A stretch of 64,000 nucleotides of DNA. It comes from Kitasatospora sp. NBC_00240. Lineage in GTDB: Bacteria > Actinomycetota > Actinomycetes > Streptomycetales > Streptomycetaceae. This document shows positions 15,929-24,219 of the stretch, piece by piece. The stretch is from positions 9,319,458 to 9,383,457 of the forward strand of contig NZ_JAPEMU010000001.1 of the NCBI RefSeq assembly GCF_026342405.1, read 5' to 3'. How positions within the stretch are numbered: the first letter of the stretch is position 1; every line of letters begins with the position of its first letter. The notes under the pieces are model-generated. The model worked only from the letters and a program-made list of their open reading frames with translations, searched no databases and was not told the DNA's origin. A program made the position numbers and the translations under genes.

Positions 15929-16399
15929 ATGACGTCCGATCCTCAGCCGCCGGCCGGTACCCGCACCCACATACGTCTTCTGGCGGGTCACGCCGGGGCC
16001 GGGCGTCCGGTGTTCGAAGTACTGCCGGCCCGGCCGGTGCAGTCGGACCTGTTCCGGCTGGCAGGAAGCCCGGGCATGGTGCTCGGATGCGCGGCCGGTG
16101 ACGTGCTGAGGGTCGCCGATGACGGCCAGTTCGAAGTAGTCGAACAGGGCGACAACTGGTGCATTCAGGCAGCCGGCCTCGGGCGCTTGAGCCCCGGATC
16201 ATTTGTGGCGCTCAGAGAAGCAGCCGCGGTTCTCCCCGGCATGGCCGAGGCACCGGCAGACCTGCGTTTCATCGTCGTCACCGTCAGCCGGACGGTCGGC
16301 CTGCCTGCGATCGAGCGGGTCATGGACACATGGGCCGCGGGCATCGACGGGGTCGAGTGGTGGCTCGGCAACGGAGATCACCCGGCCGCCTCTGCCTGA
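15929..16399 (+). CDS. DUF4265 protein
   Basis: A 156-aa protein. The family pattern is clear: H-I-R-L-L-A-G-H, F-E-V-L-P-A-R-P-V, then G-M-V-L-G-C-A-A-G-D-V-L-R-V-A-D-D-G-Q-F-E-V-V, and A-P-A-D-L-R-F-I-V-V-T-V. Length and order agree with other DUF4265 proteins, which tend to sit among toxin, immunity and repeat-protein genes in actinomycetes. Function unknown. ATG at 15929 is the natural start although the frame is open upstream into the decayed HEAT gene. Confidence 0.75.
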   Translation: MTSDPQPPAGTRTHIRLLAGHAGAGRPVFEVLPARPVQSDLFRLAGSPGMVLGCAAGDVLRVADDGQFEVVEQGDNWCIQAAGLGRLSPGSFVALREAAAVLPGMAEAPADLRFIVVTVSRTVGLPAIERVMDTWAAGIDGVEWWLGNGDHPAASA

Positions 16400-16735
16400 G
16401 CGGTCGTCGACCGGACTGCCGGAGCCGCATTCCTCCTGCCCTTCGCCTCGGGCGTCGGCCGAACCTGCTCAGTTGATCTTCCCGCCCCTTCGGATGATGT
16501 TGTCCGGCGTGTCCGGTCGGTTCGTGTTCTGCACGGCCCGCCAGACCGAGTTCCAGGCGCCCGCCCTGCCCGCCGTCGGCGGTTCTTCCGGGCGCGCCCG
16601 TCCGCCGCGCAACGGTCCCGGCTGCCGCCCCGGCCGGTCGGAGCTGCCGCCCGTACCCCGCTTTCGGCGGTCAGGCCCCCGCCCGCACGCCGGTCCGCGA
16701 CGTCCTGGAGCCGCGGCGACCCGCAACCGCCCGCA
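16400..16735. other. intergenic region, nothing convincing
   Basis: About 335 bases. A minus-strand frame at 16469-16726 ends N-S-V-W-R-A-V-Q-N-T-N-R-P-D-T-P-D-N-I-I, which looks protein-like at its tail only; the rest is Arg/Pro/Gly noise. Possibly a remnant. Confidence 0.3.
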
Positions 16736-17419
16736 CTAAAGGCCGGGCTGTCGGGCCGCCTCGCGAACCAGAGACGTCCGCTGCGCCGCGCCGGTGAGTT
16801 CGGCCGCGCCAGGCTCCGCCGGTGGCGAGGAGTAGTCCAGGAGGACGCCGACGCTCCAGGCGTCCGCCCACGCGCACACCGGCACGTCCAGCGGCCGGTC
16901 CGTGTTGTGCAGGGTCAGAGCCGCGCACCGCAGGACGGCCCGTGGATCGTCGGAGGGGTAGGTCGCGGCCGCGGAGAGCGTGGGTGCCACCGAGGAGGAA
17001 GAGGCCGCCGGTACGGCCCGCAGGGCCAGGTCGGCCTGTTCGCCGAGGTTCCCGGGGTGGGGCAGCGAGCCGCTGATCCCGGCGAAGTAGAAGACCCGGT
17101 TGATGTCGAACGCGGCTGCGACGGGGGAGTCGGTGCGCTCCGGGAAGAGGGCCGCCAGCTGCACGCCCATCCTGTCCGCCAGGCCTTCACCGGGGTTCCG
17201 CTTGATCTGTTGCGCGCTGCCGACGGCCTGCGGGGCCGTCAGTGTGTACCTGGGCGGGAGGGAGGAATCTGCTCCGCCCTGCCCGGCCGACGCGGCGGCC
17301 GATGCGGTGCTTGTCGCGGTGGCCGAGTCGCTGGGGGAGTTACCGCCGGGGGAGGAGCAGGCGGTGGCGAGCGCCAGCAGGGCGGCGCCCGCGGGCACGG
17401 CGGCCCGCAATCTGTACAT
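16736..17419 (-). CDS. secreted lipoprotein of unknown function
   Basis: A 227-aa protein with a lipoprotein signal peptide: basic M-Y-R-L-R, hydrophobic core and lipobox L-A-T-A-C (lipidated Cys about 21). A Ser/Ala/Thr-rich tether follows. The mature part contains D-I-N-R-V-F-Y-F-A-G-I-S-G-S and C-A-A-L-T-L-H, later V-P-V-C-A-W-A-D-A-W-S-V-G-V-L. Two cysteines may form a disulphide. The ATG at 17419 is favoured over an adjoining GTG, with AGAAGG upstream. Similar lipoproteins are widespread in Streptomyces but uncharacterised. Monocistronic. Confidence 0.8.
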   Translation of the reverse strand: MYRLRAAVPAGAALLALATACSSPGGNSPSDSATATSTASAAASAGQGGADSSLPPRYTLTAPQAVGSAQQIKRNPGEGLADRMGVQLAALFPERTDSPVAAAFDINRVFYFAGISGSLPHPGNLGEQADLALRAVPAASSSSVAPTLSAAATYPSDDPRAVLRCAALTLHNTDRPLDVPVCAWADAWSVGVLLDYSSPPAEPGAAELTGAAQRTSLVREAARQPGL

Positions 17420-17725
17420 CACTGTGCCTTCTGGACGCGGCCGGCCGGTCCGCCGAGGCGGCGCGGGGCCTCCGGGGCTTCCGGGTTCAAGATCAGCACC
17501 ATAGCGGGCGGGTGGACTGCCCCGCCGCCGGATTCATCCGGGTCTGCTGGCCGCGCACCCCGGGCCTGTCGGCCTTGCTCCCCGCGTTGTGCCCGACGGC
17601 TCGGCTCGCGCGCGCCCGTTGCACGGCCGAGCCGGGCTCACCCGCCTCCGCCGCCGCATCCTCCTCACGTGATCACCACACAGTGCCACCACCGATGACG
17701 CGACAGGGCCGTTCGACGGACAGGC

Positions 17726-17770
17726 CCCGCACGCCCCTGTCCCGCACGCCCCTGTCCCGTACGCCCCTGT
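17726..17770. repeat. 15-bp tandem repeat, 3 copies
   Basis: The unit CCCGCACGCCCCTGT occurs three times in a row, the last with one C-to-T change. Confidence 0.8.
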
Positions 17771-17872
17771 CCCGCAAGCCCCGCCGGCGCGCGGGCGCGG
17801 GCCGCCTGGCGTCCGCCCGGCCCGGACCATCGTCGCCTTTCCTGGAAGATCGCGCCGTGACCCGCCGACCCT

Positions 17873-17988
17873 GACGCCGCGGGCCCCTGACACTGCCGGG
17901 CCCCTGACGCCGCGGGCCCCCTGACACTGCCGGGCCCCTGACGCCGCGGGCCCCCTGACACCGCCGGGCCCCTGACGCCGCGGGCCCC
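17873..17988. repeat. 33-34-bp tandem repeat, about 3.5 copies
   Basis: The unit begins GACGCCGCGGGCCCC and ends CTGACACTGCCGGGCCCCT. Each unit holds inverted GGGCCC elements, so the array could fold strongly and may end transcription of the isochorismatase gene. Confidence 0.8.
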
Positions 17989-18060
17989 GTGCCCGCCCGC
18001 TCGCCCGGGCGAGGGCGGCGGCCGGGGCGCGGGGCCGGCGGCAGGTCGGGGAGCGTCGGG

Positions 18061-18669
18061 TCAGGGGGTGGTGAGGAGGTCCTCGACGGTGGTGGTGACG
18101 GTGCCGAACAGGTCGGCGACGGTGGCCAGGGCGGCGCTCTGCAGCACGGCCGCGGGCAGGACGCCACCGTCGGGGGCGGCCAGCGCGCGGGTGGCGGTGG
18201 CCTCGGCGACCACGGTGGGCCGGTAGCCGGCGAGGAAGGCGCCCTGGGCGGTGAAGGTGACGCACATGTGTGTCATGAAACCGGCCAGCACCAGCTCGCT
18301 CCCGGCTCCCAGGGCGCGCAGGGTCTTCTCCAGCTCCGTGTCGTGGAAGGCGTTCGGGACCCGCTTGACGACCACGGGCTCCCCCTCCACCGGGGCGACC
18401 TCGGCACTGATCGCGCCGATCTGCGCCCGGACGTCGTAGGGGGTGCCCGCACCGCCGTTGTTGACGACGTGCACCACCGGCACACCGGCGGCTCGGGCGG
18501 CGGCCAGCAGTCGGGCGCCGGCCGCCAGCGCCTGTTCGGCGCCCTCCAGGGCCAGCACGCCGCCGCGGTAGGTCTGCTGAAAATCGATCATGACGAGGGT
18601 GCTGCCGGCCAGCCGCGGCGGCCGGCTGTCGAGGCCGAACACGTCACGCAGGGTCGTGGAGGCGTTCAT
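18061..18669 (-). CDS. isochorismatase-family cysteine hydrolase
   Basis: A 202-aa hydrolase with the catalytic triad of this fold in place: D29 in V-M-I-D-F-Q-Q-T-Y, K102 in V-V-V-K-R-V-P-N-A-F, and C136 in F-M-T-H-M-C-V-T-F-T. The conserved cis-peptide region G-F-M-T-H precedes the cysteine. Members act on isochorismate, nicotinamide, N-carbamoyl compounds or related amides; the substrate cannot be told from sequence. It lies 147 bp downstream of a GlxA-like regulator on the same strand. That arrangement is recurrent and suggests the regulator controls it. Confidence 0.88.
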   Translation of the reverse strand: MNASTTLRDVFGLDSRPPRLAGSTLVMIDFQQTYRGGVLALEGAEQALAAGARLLAAARAAGVPVVHVVNNGGAGTPYDVRAQIGAISAEVAPVEGEPVVVKRVPNAFHDTELEKTLRALGAGSELVLAGFMTHMCVTFTAQGAFLAGYRPTVVAEATATRALAAPDGGVLPAAVLQSAALATVADLFGTVTTTVEDLLTTP

Positions 18670-18815
18670 CGGGGGTTCCTTCCGGAAGGGGGACGAGGGC
18701 ACGGCGAAGCCGCGCCGGGCACGGGTGTGGCGGGCAACGGGGTACGAGAGGCAGGCAGGGGAGGGCCGGGTGCGGCCGCGCCCGGCGACGCAGGGGCGAG
18801 GAGGGGGCCGGCTGG

Positions 18816-19889
18816 TCAGCCGGCGGTGCGGAAGCGGCGGCGGTAGGCGGCCGGCGAGGTGCCGGTCCGCCTGCGCAGTGCCCGGTGCAGGGTCTCCACC
18901 GAGCCGATCCCGCAGGCGGCGGCGACCTGCTCCAAGGGCTGGTCGGTGCTCTCCAGCAGACGCCGGACCGCCTCCACCCGGGCGGCCTCGACGTAGGAGG
19001 CCGCGCCGGTGCCCGTCTCCTGGCGGAACACCCGCGCGAAGTGACGCTCGCTCAGGTGCATCCGCCGCGCCAGGGCGGGGGCGGACAGGTCGGCGTCGAG
19101 ATGGTCGGCGATGAACATCCTCAGCTCGTCGATGTCCCGGCGGGCCGTGGGCGGGCGGCTCAGCGGCACCGAGAACTGGCTCTGCCCGCCCTGGCGTTTG
19201 AGGTACATCACCAGCTGCCGGGCCACCGCCAGCGCGAGCTCCTCGCCCAGGTCCTCGGCCACCAGTGCCAGCGCGAGATCCATGCAGGCGCTGATCCCGG
19301 CGCCGGTCCACACGTTCCCGGACCGCAGGAAGATCGGGTCCGGGTCCACCGTCACCGCGGGGTGGTCCGCGGCCAGCTGCGCGGCGGTCGACCAGTGCGT
19401 GGTGACGGTGCGGCCGTCCAGCAGCCCGGCGGCCGCCAGCAGGTGCGCACCCACGCACACCGACGCCACCCGGCGGGCCTGCGGCGCGGTCGCCCGCACC
19501 CACTCCACCACCTCCCGGTCGATCCGGGCCACCGGCCCGCCCGGCCCCGCGTCGACCGCGCCGGGCACCAGCAGCGTGTCCAGCACCCCGCCGACCTCGG
19601 CGAAGGTCAGGTCCGCGAGCAGCCGCACCCCGGCCGAGGTGGTGACCGCCCCGCCCGCCGGCCCCGCCAGCTGCACCCGGTACCCCATCCGGCCGCCGTC
19701 CACCCGGCCGCCGCCCACCCGGTCGCCGTCCTGCGGGCCGCCGTCCACCCGGCCGCCGTCCGGCGGGCCGGCGTCCTCCAGGGCGGCGATCTCCCGGTTG
19801 GCGAGCGCGAAGACTTCGGCCGGGCCGGTGACGTCGAGGAGGTCGACGTCGGGGAACACCACGATGACGACACGGCGGGAAGTGGGCAT
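18816..19889 (-). CDS. GlxA-family AraC-type regulator
   Basis: A 357-aa regulator. The N-terminal DJ-1/PfpI-like domain covers about residues 1-200: R-R-V-V-I-V-V-F-P-D-V-D-L-L-D-V-T-G-P, then V-A-S-V-C-V-G-A-H-L-L-A-A-A-G-L-L with the elbow cysteine. A C-terminal AraC double HTH follows: A-R-R-M-H-L-S-E-R-H-F-A-R-V-F and A-A-C-G-I-G-S-V-E-T-L-H-R-A. After about residue 45 there is an unusual Gly/Asp/Arg-rich insert repeating G-G-R-V-D-G-G, encoded by a short tandem repeat. ATG at 19889 gives the normal start of the family. It probably controls the downstream isochorismatase gene. Confidence 0.88.
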   Translation of the reverse strand: MPTSRRVVIVVFPDVDLLDVTGPAEVFALANREIAALEDAGPPDGGRVDGGPQDGDRVGGGRVDGGRMGYRVQLAGPAGGAVTTSAGVRLLADLTFAEVGGVLDTLLVPGAVDAGPGGPVARIDREVVEWVRATAPQARRVASVCVGAHLLAAAGLLDGRTVTTHWSTAAQLAADHPAVTVDPDPIFLRSGNVWTGAGISACMDLALALVAEDLGEELALAVARQLVMYLKRQGGQSQFSVPLSRPPTARRDIDELRMFIADHLDADLSAPALARRMHLSERHFARVFRQETGTGAASYVEAARVEAVRRLLESTDQPLEQVAAACGIGSVETLHRALRRRTGTSPAAYRRRFRTAG

Positions 19890-20038
19890 GCCCCTATCGT
19901 CGTGCGCCCCACCCATGGCCGCAATGACGGCTTTCTGTCATATCCCGCCACCGCCCGTCCGTCGGCGGGCCACCGGGGCGGCCCGCCGACGGACCCGGGC
20001 CGCGGGAGCGGCGGATCCGGGTCGGGGCCGGCCCCGGG

Positions 20039-20820
20039 TCAGGGGGCGGCGGCGAGGTGCAGCAGGAGGAACGCCGAGTCGTCGGCGAGCGGCGCCCGGG
20101 TGTGCCGGGCCACGTCCGCGCGCAGCAGCGACAGCACCCGGTCCGGGTCCGCTTCGGACAGCGACGTGCCGGCGCGCTCCAGGACGGGGTAGAACGCGCC
20201 GCGCGGGTCGCGGGCCTCGGTCAGGCCGTCGGTGGGAACAGGATCCGGTCCCCGGGGCGCAGCCGGACCCGGCCGGCGCCCGGCTGCGCGTCCGTCCCGC
20301 AGTCCAGCCCCAACGGCGGTCCCGGCACCGGGGGTTCGGCCAGTTCCACCGAGCCGGCGCCCCGGCGGATCGGCGGGGCGGGGTGCCCGAAGTTCAGGAG
20401 CCGCACACCGCCGTCGTCCCCGACCTCGGCGAGTACGGCGGTGACGAGGCGCTCGCCGTCGGTGCGCCGCTTCAACGCCTGTTCGATCCGCTCGTCCACC
20501 CCCGACGGTCGCGCCGCGTGCGGGGCGGCCTGCCGGAAGGCCGCCGGCACCACGGCGGCTCCGCGCACCGCCGGCAGGCCCTTGCTCTGGATGTCCGCCA
20601 CGGTGATCCGCACTCCGCCCGGGACGGTCACCGCCTCGTGGAGGTCCCCGCCGATCTCGGCGGCGTGGGCGGCCGAGGTGTGGGAGTGCGCGATCCTGCC
20701 GGCGCCCGCCCGGGACGGCACCGGCCCGAGCGGCACCTTCTGGACGGTGTCCGCCACCGCCCGGACGTCGGTCGGCTTCGTCTCGGTGCGCAGCCGCAGC
20801 GTCGCGATGTTGTCGGACAA
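20039..20820 (-). pseudogene. decayed SpoIIE/PP2C-type phosphatase
   Basis: The frame from 20820 reads A-A-E-I-G-G-D-L-H-E-A, G-G-V-R-I-T-V-A-D-I-Q-S-K-G-L and L-L-N-F-G-H-P-A-P-P, the metal-binding core of RsbU/SpoIIE phosphatases. It then stops at R-I-L-F-P-P-T-A. One base is missing at about 20232. The normal ending (T-D-G-L-T-E-A-R-D, then L-L-R-A-D-V-A-R-H, then D-D-S-A-F-L-L-L) continues in the next frame to 20039. The membrane and sensor regions that precede the phosphatase domain in Streptomyces are absent. Truncated and frameshifted, so inactive. Confidence 0.7.
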
Positions 20821-20823
20821 GCC

Positions 20824-21333
20824 CTAGATCTGTCCGGCTGCCCATTGTGCCCATTCGCGGCGCATGGCGTTGAAGCGGAGTCCGTATTCGAGGGCGATCC
20901 GGCCGTATGTCGACAGGTTGTCGTGGTCCCAGTCCACGGACTTCTCGAGGGTGCGCAGTTGTTCGTGGCCGCGGGTGGAGATGTCGGCGAGCCAGCGTAG
21001 GTACTCGCGTCCTTGTTCGGGGGTGAGGACGCCGAGGAAGAAGACCCGCAGGAGCAGGTCGCTGCGGGTGTGTTGGACCGGTGTGGTTTCGGTGAGCCAG
21101 CGTCGTAGCTCGGTCAGGCCCGGGTCGGTGATGGCGTACTCCTTGCGGCCGCGGGGGCCGTGGGCCGCGACGGTGACCAGTCCGGTGTCGGCGAGCTTGG
21201 TCAGCTCGGTGTAGACCTGGCTCTGGGTTGCCGGCCAGGCGTTGGCGAGCGAGGTCTCGAACAGTTTCAGCAGGTCGTATCCGCTGGCGGGGCGCTCCGA
21301 GAGGAGTCCCAGGAGTGCGTGGCGAAGGCTCAT
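20824..21333 (-). CDS. PadR-family transcriptional repressor
   Basis: A 169-aa protein of the long PadR subfamily. The N-terminal winged helix reads L-R-H-A-L-L-G-L-L-S-E-R-P-A-S-G-Y-D-L-L-K, then Q-S-Q-V-Y-T-E-L-T-K-L, and R-G-R-K-E-Y-A-I-T-D-P-G. The C-terminal part is a helical dimerisation domain. It is divergent from a membrane-protein gene at 21433, and the gap holds two identical palindromes that are probably its operators. Regulators of this type usually repress a neighbouring membrane gene and respond to small hydrophobic ligands. Confidence 0.9.
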   Translation of the reverse strand: MSLRHALLGLLSERPASGYDLLKLFETSLANAWPATQSQVYTELTKLADTGLVTVAAHGPRGRKEYAITDPGLTELRRWLTETTPVQHTRSDLLLRVFFLGVLTPEQGREYLRWLADISTRGHEQLRTLEKSVDWDHDNLSTYGRIALEYGLRFNAMRREWAQWAAGQI

Positions 21334-21357
21334 GCCCCCACTCTACCTTCCTGTATT

Positions 21358-21395
21358 GACATGTCAGCCACGACGTTCTACTTTCGACATGTCAG
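21358..21395. promoter_or_regulatory. paired PadR operators
   Basis: Two copies of GACATGTCAG (21358-21367 and 21386-21395), each holding the palindrome GACATGTC. They are 28 bp apart in the 99-bp gap between padR and the membrane gene. The spacing suggests two dimers on one DNA face. Confidence 0.7.
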
Positions 21396-21432
21396 ATCAG
21401 TAGGATCGAAGCGCCGACGGGGGAGCACCACC

Positions 21433-21984
21433 ATGACGTACGTCCTCACCTTCCTGCCCTGGATCGTCTACGCCGTCCTGCCCGCCGCCCACTGGCAGTG
21501 GGCGGCGCTCGCGGGCCTGGCCGTCGCCCTCGGGGTGATCGTCAAGCGGCGCGTCGCCGGGGCCCGTCCGGACGCGCTGATCATCGAGGGCGGCTCGGCC
21601 CTCTTCTTCGCCGCCCTCGCGGCCCTCGCCCTCGCCGACCCCGACTGCGCCCTGCACCCCTATTCGGGAGCACTGTCCAGCGGCGTGCTCGCCCTGATCG
21701 CCGGGGGCTCGCTGGTGCTTCGACGGCCCTTCACCCTCGGCATCGCCAAGCAGTCCACCCCGCCGCAGATCTGGGACCAGCCGCTGTTCGTGCGCACCAA
21801 CACCGTCGTCACCGCCCTGTGGACCCTCGCCTTCGCCGCCACCGCCGTCGTCCTGGCCGCCCTCGCCCACGCCGGCCAGGGTCACTCCACCACCGCCACC
21901 CTCGTCCAGATCGCCGGCTTCGCCGCCCCGATGCTCCTCACCAGGCGCTACGTCGCCGCCGTCCAGGCCCGCACCGGCCGCTGA
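21433..21984 (+). CDS. multi-pass membrane protein under PadR control
   Basis: A 183-aa integral membrane protein with about five hydrophobic segments, e.g. V-L-T-F-L-P-W-I-V-Y-A-V-L, W-A-A-L-A-G-L-A-V-A-L-G-V-I-V, S-A-L-F-F-A-A-L-A-A-L-A-L-A and T-A-V-V-L-A-A-L-A-H-A. A loop near residue 115 (A-K-Q-S-T-P-P-Q-I-W) is conserved-looking. No transport family was recognised. ATG at 21433 follows GGGGGAGC; the upstream in-frame ATGs lie inside the padR operator. It is divergent from padR and probably derepressed together with it. Confidence 0.8.
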   Translation: MTYVLTFLPWIVYAVLPAAHWQWAALAGLAVALGVIVKRRVAGARPDALIIEGGSALFFAALAALALADPDCALHPYSGALSSGVLALIAGGSLVLRRPFTLGIAKQSTPPQIWDQPLFVRTNTVVTALWTLAFAATAVVLAALAHAGQGHSTTATLVQIAGFAAPMLLTRRYVAAVQARTGR

Positions 21985-22530
21985 CCACGCACCCGGCCGC
22001 GGACCGCGCGCCGGACGGTGACCACACACCCGGCCGCCGACCCGGGCCGGTCGGTGACCCGGGCCGGCCACACACCCGGCCGCCGCCGCGCCGCCGACCG
22101 CGCACCCCGCCGCGGACCCGGGCCGGTCGGTGACCGGGGCCGGCCGCCGTGCCGCCGACCCGGGCCGGGACCAGCCGCCGCTGACCCCCTGAGGTCCTGT
22201 CACGGTCCCGGGCGCAGACGCCGGCCCACCGCCCCACGGCGACCTGCGCGGTGGCGCGGCCATCGCGCCGGGCCGACGAACCATCCGCCCGCCAGGCCGC
22301 AGGCCGCGCCGGTGCGCCCGGAACCGCCGGTGTGTCCGGGGCCGCTGGTGTGTCCGGGGCCGCTGGTGTGTCCGGGGCCGGCGGGGGTGCCGGCCGGCGA
22401 AGCGTCGACTGGGCCGTTCGGGTGAGGTGGCGGTTGGGTGGGGGCGAGCGATGGGCAGAGCCCGTTGCATGACGACCTCCTCGGCCGGCCGCCGCCGCCA
22501 CCGCCCGGCCCCCGTCCCCGCCGCCCCCCT
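21985..22530. other. gene-free GC-repeat region
   Basis: About 550 bases of imperfect repeats of ACACACCCGGCCGCCG and GACCCGGGCCGGTCGGTGAC. No gene is supported on either strand. Confidence 0.5.
22329..22380. repeat. 18-bp tandem repeat, 3 copies
   Basis: The unit GGTGTGTCCGGGGCCGCT occurs three times, the last diverging at its end. Confidence 0.85.
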
Positions 22531-23478
22531 TCAGGCCGGACCCGCACCCGTCAGGCCCGCACCCGTCAGGCCCGCGCCGGCCAGGTCCGCCGCCCCGGGC
22601 AACCGGACCCGCACCGGGCCGGGCCGCTGCTGCCGGACCTGGAGCAGCGAGCGGCTGCTGCCCGGCGGCACGGTGTCCCGCACCACCTGGCACGAGCCCG
22701 CCCGTTCGGCCCGGGGCCGAGGCTGACGCCCGCCCGGCCGGCCCCGCGGCTGCCCGTCGCGCGACCGGACCCGCCGGGTCCCGACCCGCCGGTCCCACTC
22801 GTCCTCGCCCCACCGCCGCGGGCGGCGGGGTGTCGGGGTCGCCCGGTGACGATGTCCGCCACGGCCGCGTCGAGGGCCCTGCGGCCGCGGTGTTCCCGGA
22901 AGGAGTGCCCGGGGGGTGGGTCGGTGGGCGGCGGGGCGTAGCGGGGCGTCGTTGCGGGGCTGTCGGGGGTGGCTCGGCTCGACGGTGCTGCCGAGCGGTA
23001 TCCGCAGGGTCAGGGTTTCGGTGCGGGGGTGGCGCCGGCGGTGCTGGGTGAAGCGGGGCGTCCACATGTCGTACGGGTGCCGGACGGTGGCGCGTGGGTA
23101 GGGGTCGTGGACGGTGACCAGGCTCTGCCCGGGGGCGATGAGGCCGCCGGCCGGGGTGTTGAGCAGGTGCCCGCCGGTGAGCGCCGCGGTGAGGTCCGTC
23201 AGTGGCTCCCGGTCGACCGGTTCGGGTTCGCGGCCGCTCGCGTGGTGCTCCGGGCTCTTCGGGAGGAGGGTGATGCAGGCCGCGTCGTCCGGGTCGCGGA
23301 CGAGCCGGCGGCCGTCGGTGCGCTCCGGCGGGTCCGGGTGCTCGCTGTGTGCCTGGGTCCGGGTGCTCGCTGTGCGCCGCTGCGGCGGGTGAGGGGTGGT
23401 CGGTGGGGGAGTGCCGGCCGTTCGCGGTTCTCCTCGGGGCGGGCGTCGGTCGAACGCCGGCCAGCCGTCCCGGCACAC
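22531..23478 (-). CDS. hypothetical protein, coding uncertain
   Basis: A 315-codon frame from GTG at 23478. Two parts show real codon bias and protein character. Residues about 60-180 include A-A-C-I-T-L-L-P-K-S-P-E-H-H, then A-P-G-Q-S-L-V-T-V-H-D-P-Y-P-R-A-T-V-R and T-L-T-L-R-I-P-L-G-S-T-V-E. The last 50 residues hold V-V-R-D-T-V-P-P-G-S-S-R-S-L-L-Q-V-R-Q-Q. The middle is Arg/Pro/Gly-rich and may reflect frameshifts. It is divergent from the AA10-like gene. No family was recognised; a decayed gene is as likely as a working one. Confidence 0.35.
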   Translation of the reverse strand: MCRDGWPAFDRRPPRGEPRTAGTPPPTTPHPPQRRTASTRTQAHSEHPDPPERTDGRRLVRDPDDAACITLLPKSPEHHASGREPEPVDREPLTDLTAALTGGHLLNTPAGGLIAPGQSLVTVHDPYPRATVRHPYDMWTPRFTQHRRRHPRTETLTLRIPLGSTVEPSHPRQPRNDAPLRPAAHRPTPRALLPGTPRPQGPRRGRGGHRHRATPTPRRPRRWGEDEWDRRVGTRRVRSRDGQPRGRPGGRQPRPRAERAGSCQVVRDTVPPGSSRSLLQVRQQRPGPVRVRLPGAADLAGAGLTGAGLTGAGPA

Positions 23479-23532
23479 CTGCCCCGGCCTTACTGTCCGT
23501 CGGGGCGTCCCCGCAAAGGGGCTCGGAGGGGC

Positions 23533-24048
23533 GTGGTCGTCGTCCTGGGCGCTGCCGTCGCCTGCCTCCGTGCCTTCGTCGTCGCCCCCGTCGCCCCGTC
23601 GCCGGTCCCGGGCGCCCGGTCCCGTCGCCCCGGCGCCCCGGCGCCCGCCCCCGCCGCCCCGCCCCCGTCGCCCCGGCGCCCGCCCCCGGCGCTCCGTGTT
23701 CGGTGCCCCCGGCGGCCGGTGTCCGACGGGTGGTCAGAATGCGACCCGGTCGCGGTGTTGGGTCGCGGCTGGACCTGGACCCACCAGTGGTTCGTCACCG
23801 TCGACGGCTGGCACCCGGACGACGGCATCTCCTGGCAGACCCTGGAGCCGTTCCCGTTCTTCGTCGACCTCTACGGCGGCCCCGGCGAGCAGGCCCGGCC
23901 GCCCTGCAACGAGACCGAGACCCACGTCATCGGGACCGTCCCGAGGAAGTCCGGCCGGCACGCCTTCGTCAACATCTGGGGCGGCCACGGCGGCCACGGC
24001 GGCGCGGGCGAGTTCTTCGTGTCGGTGTGCGACGTCCTGTTCGACTGA
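23533..24048 (+). pseudogene. secreted protein resembling the C-terminal half of an AA10 polysaccharide monooxygenase
   Basis: A 171-aa frame. GTG at 23533 opens a hydrophobic stretch (V-V-V-V-L-G-A-A-V-A-C-L) that could be a signal peptide, then a Pro/Ala/Arg linker. From about residue 65 comes W-T-W-T-H-Q-W-F-V-T-V-D-G-W-H-P, W-Q-T-L-E-P-F-P-F-F and S-G-R-H-A-F-V-N-I-W-G-G, ending F-F-V-S-V-C-D-V-L-F. This parallels the second half of chitin-active AA10 enzymes. The first half, with the mature N-terminal histidine of the copper site, is missing, so oxidative activity is not expected. It may be a truncated gene or a separate carbohydrate-binding domain. GGAGGGG lies close to the GTG. Confidence 0.45.
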
Positions 24049-24195
24049 CCCGACCGGCCCCCCGCCCGGCCCGGCCCGACCGGCCCCCCGCCCGGCCCGG
24101 CCTCGCCCCGCGTGCCGTGCCCGGCCCGGCCCGACCGGCCCCCCGCCCGGCCCGGCCTCGCCCCGCGTGCCGTGCCCGGCCCGGCCGGCCCGGGC
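24048..24195. repeat. GC-rich tandem duplication
   Basis: A unit of about 56 bases holding CCCGACCGGCCCCCCGCC and CTCGCCCCGCGTGCCGTG is present twice, preceded by a partial third copy, between the AA10-like gene and the convergent RidA gene. Confidence 0.75.
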
Positions 24196-24219
24196 GGGGC
24201 GGGGCACGGCGGGGCCGGA

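Larger units (their letters stand above)
17423..18060. other. gene-free region with GC repeats
   Basis: About 640 bases between the divergent-looking lipoprotein promoter and the isochorismatase stop. It is filled with tandem repeats and short GC palindromes. No gene is supported. Confidence 0.5.
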
